Assembly: GCA_009838595.1 (NCBI GenBank)
Contig: VXRI01000117.1
Span: 1-6,760 of the forward strand
Reading direction: 5' to 3'
DNA: 6,760 bases
DNA from: Chloroflexota bacterium
Lineage (GTDB): Bacteria > Chloroflexota > Dehalococcoidia > Lucifugimonadales > JADFKI01
Shown here piece after piece: positions 1-5,651 of this stretch. Position numbers and translations under genes: made by a program. Position 1 is the first letter of the stretch, and each line of letters opens with the position of its first letter. The notes below the pieces were generated by a model that saw only the letters and a program-made list of their open reading frames with translations, did no database searches and had not been told where the DNA came from.

Positions 1-514
1 GTGTTACCTGATCGTTTTCGGTGATGTACGCATTGGATTCGGTAATGTCGCCCCCAAGATAGGTATAATTGCTGCCGTGCTACCTATCGAGCGCTATGGC
101 GATGCTCTTGGCCACTGAACAGAGGTTGCGATAGTGGATGTGCGGAGTTTTCTTCTTTCTCTGTTTATGCGTGTAGTAATCAAATAGGCTTCCGGTTGTA
201 TCCACCTTCGGCATCAGAAAACCGATAATTTCTCTTGTACCCGCCTCAAAAACAAACTCGCTTGGCCAAGATACAAACAAATGCCCCGTCTGTTCGTCTC
301 TTCTTTCCGGAGGGTAGTCTATCATCATCTCCAGTTTTCGAATGGTTTCATCCGTCAACTTATCGCGGTGATATACTTTAGCCACCCATTCGTCGACAGG
401 TTCAGGCAGGCTGTACACAGCGCCTTCGCCGCCTTCGCCAAGTTTATCCGCATCATGGAGAGTGATGTCGCCGGTCACGCGGCTTGTAACGGCTATGCTA
501 TTGGAGTTAGTCAT
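1..514 (-). pseudogene. Eukaryotic-like (YegI-type) protein kinase, interrupted by in-frame TAG; 3' end beyond window
   Basis: The first open segment (80-514) encodes 144 residues of a kinase N-lobe. It has a glycine-rich loop GEGGEGAVY at residues 26-34, the probable ATP-anchoring lysine in VAKVY (K46), and a hinge-like stretch GFLMPKV at 98-104. It stops with TAG at 80-82 after AIALDR. Translation of bases 1-79 in the same frame has no further stop and reads HGSNYTYLGGDITESNAYIT. This is the expected continuation: a His after the blocked codon, then catalytic-loop Asp and Asn in DITESN, spaced as in HRDLKPEN. The stop is therefore best read as a Leu-to-stop change inside an otherwise intact gene. 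The ATG at 512-514 follows AAGGTGAG at a good distance and lies 16 bases after the phosphatase stop, implying co-transcription. A truncated 144-residue product would lack the catalytic loop and be inactive. The kinase assignment is firm; pseudogene status is less so, because error or readthrough is possible. Confidence 0.7.
80..82 (-). other. In-frame amber codon within the kinase frame
   Basis: CTA on the plus strand reads TAG on the coding strand. It sits between AIALDR and HGSNY, where kinases of this type usually have Leu-His. A single base change from TTG would give TAG. The frame is open on both sides, with no sign of a frameshift. Confidence 0.8.
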
Positions 515-530
515 AAGCGCTGCTCACCTT

Positions 531-1349
531 CTACCAAGCAGTATCGGTCAGGTTTGCGAGCAGCAAAGTCGTGTCATCGTCCACACGCGCGGTTACTCTG
601 GGGGAAGACAAGAAACCTTTCAGCGTTTGCTTGGCGGACTGGGCGTCATGCTGTTTTTCAGCCCAGCGAAACAGCGGCGTGAAGAAGGGGGCGTGCGGGG
701 CGTTGGCGGCAGAGGCGTCCAGCGCGAGGGGCTGTATCCCATCCGTGAACATCGCCAGATGCTTGACGTTAGCGCGTTGAACTTTGATTGCCAGGGATTT
801 TCGCCAGTCGTTTGATGTGATGAACTTGGTTTCATTCGCATACTCCCCGCGCTGCGGAGGGCTGAATAGCGTGTAGCGGGGCGCTTTGGAGTCTTCGTCT
901 GATGCTGTGCTGCCGGCGCTTGCCAGCGTCACAACCGCGCCATCGCCTATCTGCGCCGTTGCGATAATGTCGGACGCGCAGATTGCGATTATCAGCGTAG
1001 TGGCTAGGTCTCTAATCTGAGCGTTTCTTGTCCTTGCTTCCGCTTCGAGTTCTTTTCTCGCAAAATGCGCGGTTTCTTCCAACACTTCTTTGAGCACGCC
1101 TTCGTAAAGCGGGTGAACATGGCGGCTGACAAGGCTGCAAGCCTTTTGGACTGCCGCGCAGGCGGCGATGCGCGAGCCGTCCGCCGAAAGACTCGCCGAA
1201 CCGGCGCCATCCGCGACTGCCGCCACGAGAGCGCCGCGAGAAGAGTTAGCGGACACACAGCGATGGCTTTGGTAGTCTTGGCACGGCTGTCCGTTTCTCT
1301 GATGGCTTGTTCCCGTTGCGGACGCTGATACGACGCGCCAAGTCTGCAT
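531..1349 (-). CDS. PP2C-type protein phosphatase (YegK-like, TerY-P triad)
   Basis: This 272-residue soluble protein is likely a metal-dependent Ser/Thr phosphatase that removes phosphates added by the neighbouring kinase. Metal-binding motifs of the PP2C fold appear in order: GTSHQRNGQPCQD (D25), VADGAGS (D47), QIGDGAVV (D136), MFTDGIQPL (D203) and VDDDTTLLL (D257-D259). All expected aspartates are present, so it looks catalytically competent. The GTSH..G.PCQD opening is typical of the bacterial PP2C subgroup found next to vWA and kinase genes. There is no signal peptide or membrane segment. The ATG at 1347-1349 is preceded by GAGG with a 7-base spacer. It lies between the vWA gene (65-base gap) and the kinase gene (16-base gap), which supports a single operon. 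The family call is strong; the actual substrate is unknown. Confidence 0.9.
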   Translation of the reverse strand: MQTWRVVSASATGTSHQRNGQPCQDYQSHRCVSANSSRGALVAAVADGAGSASLSADGSRIAACAAVQKACSLVSRHVHPLYEGVLKEVLEETAHFARKELEAEARTRNAQIRDLATTLIIAICASDIIATAQIGDGAVVTLASAGSTASDEDSKAPRYTLFSPPQRGEYANETKFITSNDWRKSLAIKVQRANVKHLAMFTDGIQPLALDASAANAPHAPFFTPLFRWAEKQHDAQSAKQTLKGFLSSPRVTARVDDDTTLLLANLTDTAW

Positions 1350-1389
1350 TTGCTAACCTCTGATGCACGCTGTCTGTTGATAGAAAAGA

Positions 1390-1410
1390 TGCAATGTAAT
1401 GAACATTGCA
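1390..1410 (-). terminator. Intercistronic hairpin after the vWA gene (weak terminator or processing site)
   Basis: A perfect 8-bp inverted repeat, TGCAATGT / ACATTGCA, surrounds a 5-base loop and starts four bases after the vWA stop. On the transcribed strand it is followed by TCTTTTCT, a poor U-tract, and the stem is A+T-rich. It could lower downstream expression or define an mRNA 3' end; full termination looks unlikely because the operon seems to continue into the phosphatase gene. Confidence 0.35.
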
Positions 1411-1414
1411 GATA

Positions 1415-2104
1415 TTAAATCTTTGCCCAATCCTTTAGGCTGTCCAAATCCAAAGTAATCTCGTCATCCGTGCGGGAAGCAGAAACGCGGGACATCGACT
1501 TGGACAGCCATTCGAACATCGCACTAAACTTCAAGCCGTCCAATTCCAATGGCTGTCGAGGGCTTATCTCCTGAAGTATTTCCAAATCAGCGCCTTCTAC
1601 GCCTACGGAAAACGCAGCCACCCTCTTATCACTTTCAGACTGCTTTAACCTATCAGAAGCCGCCATAATCACATCGGCGGGTTCAGTCGGCAACCCGTCT
1701 GTCATCATAAGCAGAATGGGGCGATAATAATCGATGCCATTATCCCTGTACATCTGCTTGCGCTCTTCTATCTTGTCGAGCGCAAGGTTTATGCCTGCGC
1801 CCATATCAGTAGTTCCGTTTGCATCCAGCATTGGCGGAATGAAGTCGTCAGCCGTCACGAAATCTTGAACCACCTTTGCGCCGCTGCCAAATGTGATAAT
1901 CGCCACTTCGGTACGCAGCGAGGCTAATGTGTCCGTTTTGATGTGCCTAGAGAATGCGCCAAGCCCATCGTTGAGCTGCTCTATCTTGTCTCCGTACATG
2001 GATGAAGACACATCCACCAGCAGGACGCATGGGCATCTTGGTTCCGGGTTTTCGACGAACTGTACATCGGGTATCAGGTCGTCCTGCGTGAAATCAGTTG
2101 TCAC
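1415..2104 (-). CDS. von Willebrand factor A domain protein (TerY/YegL-like)
   Basis: With the GTG start the protein has 229 residues and is almost entirely one vWA domain. The MIDAS metal site is complete: DVSSS (D31, S33, S35), the Thr of GTTDMG near 98-99, and MTDG (D136). Such proteins use the bound metal to hold partner proteins. In TerY-P modules the vWA protein is thought to scaffold or sense alongside the phosphatase and kinase, which are the next two genes here. No signal peptide or membrane segment is visible, so it is probably cytoplasmic. The frame extends upstream to an ATG at 2141-2143, but the GTG at 2102-2104 follows AAAGGAGA closely and gives an N-terminus (TTDFTQDDLIPDVQF) that leads straight into the domain. 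I therefore prefer GTG. It then overlaps the preceding zinc-ribbon gene by 11 bp, which suggests translational coupling. The family is clear; the start is a judgement. Confidence 0.9.
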   Translation of the reverse strand: MTTDFTQDDLIPDVQFVENPEPRCPCVLLVDVSSSMYGDKIEQLNDGLGAFSRHIKTDTLASLRTEVAIITFGSGAKVVQDFVTADDFIPPMLDANGTTDMGAGINLALDKIEERKQMYRDNGIDYYRPILLMMTDGLPTEPADVIMAASDRLKQSESDKRVAAFSVGVEGADLEILQEISPRQPLELDGLKFSAMFEWLSKSMSRVSASRTDDEITLDLDSLKDWAKI

Positions 2105-2417
2105 TTGTTTCTCCTTTTCGTTTTTGAATCCACTGCCAGACATTGAAGGCCGTAGTTGCGACTGCTGCCGTGAGAGCGGCGAAAATTATCCTTCCGAGAG
2201 AAATGAATATGGTGTCCATGATTGTTTCCAGTATCAGAAACGCAAGCAGAAAGCCGAGGCCGATTAGCAGTCCACGCCGGAAGCTATCTCTCGAGCTCCT
2301 TTCAACCTGGCTTTCCACGCGGGCATAGAACTCGCTTGAGGGTAAATCCACATACTGTCCGCAAGCGCATTGTGCCTGCCCCGGCTCCAGCTCCGTTCCG
2401 CATCTGACACAGTTCAT
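2094..2417 (-). CDS. Small zinc-ribbon membrane protein, copy 2
   Basis: This 107-residue protein belongs to no named family I recognise. It opens with a cysteine cluster, C3-x2-C6 and C17-x-C19, resembling a short zinc ribbon, though the second pair is CxC rather than the usual CxxC. A charged stretch follows (about 29-48), probably helical. Two hydrophobic segments come next (about 49-67 and 70-92), then a basic tail. The likely form is a small membrane protein with a cytoplasmic zinc-binding head, given the Arg pair at 47-48 before the first segment. The ATG at 2415-2417 is preceded by GGAG with a 9-base spacer. It is a tandem duplicate of the gene just upstream, 41 bases away, and overlaps the vWA gene by 11 bp. 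A role in sensing or membrane tethering for the vWA/phosphatase/kinase module is inferred from position only. Confidence 0.8.
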   Translation of the reverse strand: MNCVRCGTELEPGQAQCACGQYVDLPSSEFYARVESQVERSSRDSFRRGLLIGLGFLLAFLILETIMDTIFISLGRIIFAALTAAVATTAFNVWQWIQKRKGETSDN

Positions 2418-2458
2418 AGCATCTCACTCCATTTTTCAGAATTATTGGGCACTGCGCC

Positions 2459-2773
2459 TCACAGCAGAAACTTTCTGACAATCTGCCAGAGGTTGAAGCC
2501 TATAACAGCGGCCAACAATACGAGAAAAATGCCTGCCCCGTACAGCTCGGCGATAAAAATAATATCCATGATTTTTTCAAGCAGCACAAACAGAAACAGA
2601 AAGCCTATGCCTATCAGCAATCCCCGAATGGAGTTCTCTTTTGAGCTCTGCTCAACTTTGTTCTCCAAGCGGGCGTAGAACTCGTTTGACGGCAAATCGA
2701 CATACTGCCCGCAAGCACATTGCGCCTGTCCAGGCTGCAATTTCGTTCCACATCTGACACAATTCATAGTCAT
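2459..2773 (-). CDS. Small zinc-ribbon membrane protein, copy 1
   Basis: This 104-residue paralogue of the next gene shares 53 of 72 residues over the aligned N-terminal part by hand count, including the C-x2-C ... C-x-C cluster and the QYVDLPS stretch. Two hydrophobic segments (about 51-66 and 68-95, rich in Phe, Leu and Ile) predict a double-pass membrane protein. The C-terminal third has diverged from the other copy. Two in-frame ATGs are possible, at 2771-2773 (MTMNC) and 2765-2767 (MNC). The first has GGGAGGAG nine bases upstream and is preferred, while the second matches the other copy's start. It is the first gene of the left cassette, 59 bases below the aminotransferase stop. The same frame continues open upstream to 3178, but that part is an alternative reading of the aminotransferase gene. 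Function unknown. Confidence 0.8.
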   Translation of the reverse strand: MTMNCVRCGTKLQPGQAQCACGQYVDLPSNEFYARLENKVEQSSKENSIRGLLIGIGFLFLFVLLEKIMDIIFIAELYGAGIFLVLLAAVIGFNLWQIVRKFLL

Positions 2774-2797
2774 AGCAATCCGCTCCTCCCACGCAGG

Positions 2798-2803
2798 ATT
2801 ATG
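2798..2803 (-). promoter_or_regulatory. Possible -10 element for the zinc-ribbon/vWA/phosphatase/kinase operon
   Basis: The coding strand reads CATAAT about 25 bases upstream of the preferred ATG at 2773, inside the 59-base gap after the aminotransferase stop. No good -35 hexamer sits 16-18 bases further upstream (the best is CATGTG), so this is weak. Read-through from the aminotransferase gene is the alternative. Confidence 0.2.
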
Positions 2804-2832
2804 CATTCCACGCTTTATCACACATGGCGCGA

Positions 2833-3726
2833 TTATCCCAACCGCGCCAAATACTGCCCCGCGATGTCCACGCCCACCATGCCGCTGTACGCCTGCGTGA
2901 GGCGCTGGGTGACGGGTCCGGGTATCGCGGCATCGCCTATGGTGTTGCCGTTGAAGGAGGACACGGGGACTATGCAGAAGCTGGTGGATGTGATGAACGC
3001 TTCGTCGGCTGTGTAGGCGTCGTAGAGGTCGAGGTCGGCTTCGCGCACGGTGATGTCCAACTCGTGCGCGAGGTCTATCGCCGTTTCGCGGCTGATGCCG
3101 GCAAGCACGTACTGCTCGCGCGGCGTCAAGACTGCGCCGTCCTTGACGAGGAAGATGTTCGCGCCGGGTCCCTCGCACAGGTTGCCGCTCATGTCCAGCA
3201 GGATGGGCCAGGCGTCCGGGTTCTGCGCCTCGACCTCTTGTGTGGCAAGCACGAGGTTGATGTAGTTGTGCATCTTGGCGCGGGGGCTCATCGCTTCCGG
3301 CGGCGTGCGTCGAATGGACGGCACTATGACGGGCATGCCATCACGGTAGAATTTGGCGCGCGCCTCGAACGGCAGCGGCACGCACTCGACCAGGACCGTC
3401 GGGCTGTCGCCGGGCACGCCCCGCGTGATGCGCTGCGTTACCCAGTAGTCGCCGTTCTCTTCCAGCAGCGGCAAGTTCGCCTCAAGCACCTGCATCGTGA
3501 TGTCCGCGAACTGCTGCTTGCTCAGGCCGGGCTCCATGCGTAGGTACTTCAATGAGTTGAAGAAGCGATCAAGATGGTCGCTCAGCTTGAATATCTTGCC
3601 GTTGAATGTGCGCGTGGTGTCGAACACTGCGTCGCCGTACAGGAATCCCCTGTCGCGCACCGAAATCTTCGCCTCGCTCTCCGGCACCATTTCGCCGTTC
3701 AGGTATATCACTCGCTCTTGTGTCAT
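2833..3726 (-). CDS. Class IV PLP aminotransferase (ilvE-like branched-chain / D-amino acid type)
   Basis: This 297-residue cytoplasmic enzyme of fold-type IV uses pyridoxal phosphate to move an amino group between an amino acid and a 2-oxo acid. The N-terminal domain shows the family pattern RGFLYGDAVFDTTRTFNGK (26-44). The catalytic lysine that binds PLP is K151 in SPRAKMHNYINLVLA. CEGPGANIF (184-192) supplies the Glu (E185) contacting the PLP ring nitrogen, and ITSTS (245-249) is the phosphate-side loop. Length fits BCAT and D-amino acid transaminases. The STS loop and FLYGD resemble the D-amino acid/ADC-lyase side of the family as much as classical IlvE, so the substrate is open; branched-chain transamination is the default guess. 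The ATG at 3724-3726 has GGAGG with a 7-base spacer. It follows the regulator gene after 160 bases and looks unrelated to the accessory cassette downstream. Confidence 0.92.
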   Translation of the reverse strand: MTQERVIYLNGEMVPESEAKISVRDRGFLYGDAVFDTTRTFNGKIFKLSDHLDRFFNSLKYLRMEPGLSKQQFADITMQVLEANLPLLEENGDYWVTQRITRGVPGDSPTVLVECVPLPFEARAKFYRDGMPVIVPSIRRTPPEAMSPRAKMHNYINLVLATQEVEAQNPDAWPILLDMSGNLCEGPGANIFLVKDGAVLTPREQYVLAGISRETAIDLAHELDITVREADLDLYDAYTADEAFITSTSFCIVPVSSFNGNTIGDAAIPGPVTQRLTQAYSGMVGVDIAGQYLARLG

Positions 3727-3742
3727 TGGTAATCCTCCATAT

Positions 3743-3770
3743 TAAGTCCATATCAATAAGTCCATATCAA
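3743..3770. repeat. Perfect 14-bp tandem repeat (2 copies) upstream of the aminotransferase
   Basis: TAAGTCCATATCAA occurs twice back to back, 17-44 bases upstream of the aminotransferase ATG. On the coding strand the unit is TTGATATGGACTTA, which contains a -35-like TTGATA, but no matching -10 at normal spacing is evident. It could be a slippage repeat or a paired regulator site. Confidence 0.7.
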
Positions 3771-3780
3771 ACTGCATATT

Positions 3781-3847
3781 AAACCGACAGGATGAACAAG
3801 ACTATCATTAACCTGAATATCCTGCCCATCCTTCTAAAATCGGGTTT
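3781..3847. repeat. Imperfect inverted repeat in the regulator-aminotransferase gap
   Basis: AAACCGA (3781-3787) and AGGATG (3789-3794) face CATCCT (3827-3832) and TCGGGTTT (3840-3847), giving outer and inner paired arms with a bulge. The interior carries further ATCCTG/AGGATG-type words. It looks like a degenerate dispersed intergenic repeat or an mRNA 3'-end structure for the regulator gene. There is no strong U-tract, so I do not call it an intrinsic terminator. Confidence 0.45.
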
Positions 3848-3886
3848 AGCGGAGAAGCGCTATCTCTGCGCGCCTAGCCTTGCTGC

Positions 3887-4597
3887 CTATCCCTGCTGAT
3901 TAAAATCGCGGAAACGATACCCCACATTCCAGATAGTCTCGATGTACGGGTGCTCGGCATCCTCAATCTTGCTGCGCAGCCGCCGGATGTGCACATCCAC
4001 CGTGCGCGTGCCGCCGAAGTAGTCGTAGCCCCAGATGCTGCTGAGCAGCGCATCGCGCGAATATACTCGGCCCGGGTTCGTGGCAAGCAGGCGCAGCAGT
4101 TCGTACTCTTTGAAGCGCAGGTTCACGCGCTTGCCACGCAGCGTTACCTCGTAGGTGGACGGGTTGATGACGAGGTTGCCCGCGCGTATCACATCGTCGT
4201 CTTCCTGATGGCGGTTGCGATGCAGCGTCAGCTTGACGCGCGTGACCATCTCGTCCGTGTCCGGTGGGCTGAGCGCGAAGTCGTTCACGCCAAGATCCAA
4301 GTCGAAATCGATGATCATTTCGGCTGGCACAAGCGCGATGACGGGCAATTTCATCGACTCGCGGCACTCTAGCGGGGTCTTTGTGGCGGCAAGGGACAGC
4401 GTATCAAGGTCCAGAACGGCGATGTGCGGCAGCGCGGCGGCGTCAAGCGTGTCTATGTCCGTGATGCGTTCGACCAGCAGCACTTCGATTCCCTCGTCGT
4501 CTAGAGCGTCTAGCCATTCATCCTGCGGGGCGCTGTCTTGCAACGGATGTGATCTCACCATAAACCGGGCGCTTTCCTCCACGGCGACCGTGTACAT
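3887..4597 (-). CDS. OmpR/PhoB-family winged-helix response regulator with atypical receiver
   Basis: This 236-residue cytoplasmic DNA-binding protein has a receiver-like domain (about 1-125) and a C-terminal winged helix (about 135-232). The winged helix is classical: VTLRGKRVNLRFKEYELLRLLATNPGRV, then a recognition-helix region GTRTVDVHIRRLRSKIE and the closing hairpin WNVGYRFR. The receiver keeps a possible phospho-acceptor in VLDLD (D63 or D65), but the usual Thr/Ser strand reads VIALVPAE and the conserved KP motif is replaced by LSPP (S110). Phosphorylation may be lost or altered. The frame is open up to an ATG at 4688-4690, but the ATG at 4595-4597 has AAGGGAAAGGG just before it. The 31-residue extension has no ribosome site and would contain a palindrome, so the short form is preferred. 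No sensor kinase gene is adjacent, so it may be an orphan. Targets unknown. Confidence 0.9.
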   Translation of the reverse strand: MYTVAVEESARFMVRSHPLQDSAPQDEWLDALDDEGIEVLLVERITDIDTLDAAALPHIAVLDLDTLSLAATKTPLECRESMKLPVIALVPAEMIIDFDLDLGVNDFALSPPDTDEMVTRVKLTLHRNRHQEDDDVIRAGNLVINPSTYEVTLRGKRVNLRFKEYELLRLLATNPGRVYSRDALLSSIWGYDYFGGTRTVDVHIRRLRSKIEDAEHPYIETIWNVGYRFRDFNQQG

Positions 4598-4658
4598 TGT
4601 CCCTTTCCCTTGATGTGGGAAAGCTAGGATGGAGGGTGAACCGAATACATGCTCACCG

Positions 4659-4680
4659 TCAAGTGTCCGCCTACACTTGA
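4659..4680. promoter_or_regulatory. Perfect 8-bp palindrome in the regulator leader, possible operator
   Basis: TCAAGTGT and ACACTTGA are separated by six bases, 62-83 bases upstream of the preferred regulator start. A further TCAAGTG lies at 4719-4725, over the stop of the glycosyltransferase gene. The arrangement could be an operator, possibly for autoregulation, or an RNA stem-loop in the leader. The binding protein is not known. Confidence 0.35.
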
Positions 4681-4718
4681 AATCCATCATTGAATATATG
4701 CCATTACGCCGTGTCTGT

Positions 4719-5459
4719 TCAAGTGCGGGGAGTATCAGTGCGTGGGACGCCGCCGAAGCGCAGACGCAGTAGCCCTTTTACATCTTCGATTGCAGTGCCG
4801 AGTATCTTTACGCGTGTGTCGGGGTCGTCGGTCCAGTGGACGGGGATCTCGCGAATCTTGAAGCCGTTCGCCTCCGCGAGGATGAGCAGTTCGGTGTCGA
4901 AGAACCATCGGTTGTTGCGAATCAGCGGCACGAGCGCATCCACGGCGCGGCGGCTGACTGCCTTGAAGCCGCACTGTGCATCACGGAAGCCGGTGAAGAA
5001 CATTGTGCGAAATAGCATGCTGTACCCGCGTGATGTGATTTCGCGCTTGAGCGGACGCAGCTCAACGCGCGCGCCCTCAATCAGCCGAGACCCGATGGCG
5101 ATGTCATATCCGCCATTGGCAATAGCGCCTACCAACGGCTGCAATGCCGCTAGGTTTGTCGATAGGTCAACATCCATATACGCCACAATGTCCGCCTCGG
5201 ACTCCAGCCAAGCCGTGCGCAGCGCAAGCCCGCGCCCGCGCTCCTCCAATCGAAACGGCGACACACCCGGATACTCATCCGCCAACCGCGCCGAAACTTC
5301 CGGCGTACCATCATCCGACCCATTGTCCGCAATCAAAATGCGCCAGTCGTAGGCGCTGAGGTTCGCGGAAAGGTGCGCGTGTAGCACAGGTACGCTTTGC
5401 GGCAGGGCGCGCTCTTCGTTGAGTACAGGGATTACAATGTCAAGCGATTTTTGGGTCAT
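4719..5459 (-). CDS. Family 2 glycosyltransferase (DPM1 / polyprenyl-phosphate glycosyltransferase-like)
   Basis: This 246-residue GT-A fold enzyme likely transfers a sugar from a nucleotide donor to a polyprenyl-phosphate or similar lipid carrier on the cytoplasmic side of the membrane. The start is typical: LDIVIPVLNEERALP (6-20). The nucleotide-site IADNGSDDGTPE (44-55) follows, then ERGRGLALRTAWLES, the metal-binding DVDLS motif in AYMDVDLST, and a SRLIEG stretch. The DPM1-type hallmarks DAQCGFKAVSRRA, NNRWFFDTELLILAE and IPVHWTDDPDTRVKI come next. The protein ends soon after the catalytic domain, without the C-terminal membrane helices of GtrB-like members. The ATG at 5457-5459 lacks a clear ribosome site, but the protein begins right at the first strand of the domain, so the start is plausible. 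The regulator gene starts 121 bases downstream. Sugar and acceptor cannot be read from the sequence. Confidence 0.9.
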   Translation of the reverse strand: MTQKSLDIVIPVLNEERALPQSVPVLHAHLSANLSAYDWRILIADNGSDDGTPEVSARLADEYPGVSPFRLEERGRGLALRTAWLESEADIVAYMDVDLSTNLAALQPLVGAIANGGYDIAIGSRLIEGARVELRPLKREITSRGYSMLFRTMFFTGFRDAQCGFKAVSRRAVDALVPLIRNNRWFFDTELLILAEANGFKIREIPVHWTDDPDTRVKILGTAIEDVKGLLRLRFGGVPRTDTPRT

Positions 5460-5556
5460 AATTCAAGCGTTTTTCTCAATGCACTCGAAGAGGTAATGCA
5501 TCAGCATCGCGGCAAGTTAAGAATCTTCCTTCTAGGCTCTGTTGACATTTGCGACA

Positions 5557-5574
5557 TTCCCGTGAAAACGGGAA
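5557..5574. repeat. REP-like hairpin with GAAA loop, left unit
   Basis: TTCCCGT and ACGGGAA form a perfect 7-bp stem around GAAA. With the flanking CA before and CCCAGT after, it matches in reverse orientation the second hairpin at 5632-5651. The ATTCCCG..GAAA..CGGGAAT..CCAG pattern is a common dispersed bacterial intergenic repeat. Confidence 0.7.
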
Positions 5575-5631
5575 CCCAGTACCTTCACAATGTACACATT
5601 TTGTCTCATTGACACCGCATGCAAGCACTGG

Positions 5632-5651
5632 ATTCCTGCGAAAGCAGGAAT
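5632..5651. repeat. REP-like hairpin with GAAA loop, right unit
   Basis: ATTCCTGC and GCAGGAAT form a perfect 8-bp stem around GAAA, preceded by CTGG and followed by GACGG. Compared with the left unit, both arms have changed together in the stem (C/G to T/A type changes), which keeps the pairing and hints that the fold matters. Confidence 0.75.

Larger units (their letters stand above)
2094..2773 (-). repeat. Tandem gene duplication (two zinc-ribbon membrane paralogues)
   Basis: The two adjacent genes encode proteins that match residue for residue over the cysteine cluster and the first membrane segment, with no gaps needed over the first 72 residues, and diverge after about residue 72. Similarity is visible in the DNA too, for example CATACTG.CCGCAAGC.CATTG in both. 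This is a local duplication rather than chance similarity. Confidence 0.85.

Noticed and set aside
2105..2143. ATG start at 2141-2143 for the vWA gene
   Set aside because: The 13 extra residues come from the overlapping zinc-ribbon gene, and the GTG at 2102-2104 has a much better ribosome site (AAAGGAGA). The longer form is not excluded.
2774..3178. Minus-strand open frame extending the first zinc-ribbon gene upstream by about 135 residues
   Set aside because: It is an alternative frame of the aminotransferase gene, rich in Arg/His/Pro as such shadows are, and a good ribosome site with ATG occurs at 2773.
2824..3543. Plus-strand open frame of 239 codons
   Set aside because: It lies opposite the well-supported aminotransferase gene, and its protein shows no recognisable domain and has shadow-like composition in a G+C-rich gene.
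4598..4690. Longer start for the response regulator
   Set aside because: There is no ribosome site before 4690, the extra 31 residues match no receiver element, and a palindrome lies within the stretch.
4690..5352. Plus-strand open frame of 220 codons
   Set aside because: It is antisense to the glycosyltransferase gene, rich in Ser and Arg, with no motif.
5463..5507. 14-codon frame ending three bases before the glycosyltransferase ATG, possible leader peptide
   Set aside because: It has no ribosome site and no runs of regulatory codons; a frame this short is expected by chance.
5557..5651. Two similar hairpins about 75 bases apart, as in a short CRISPR array
   Set aside because: The units are inverted to each other, not direct repeats, there are only two, and they lie inside an element with terminal inverted repeats.
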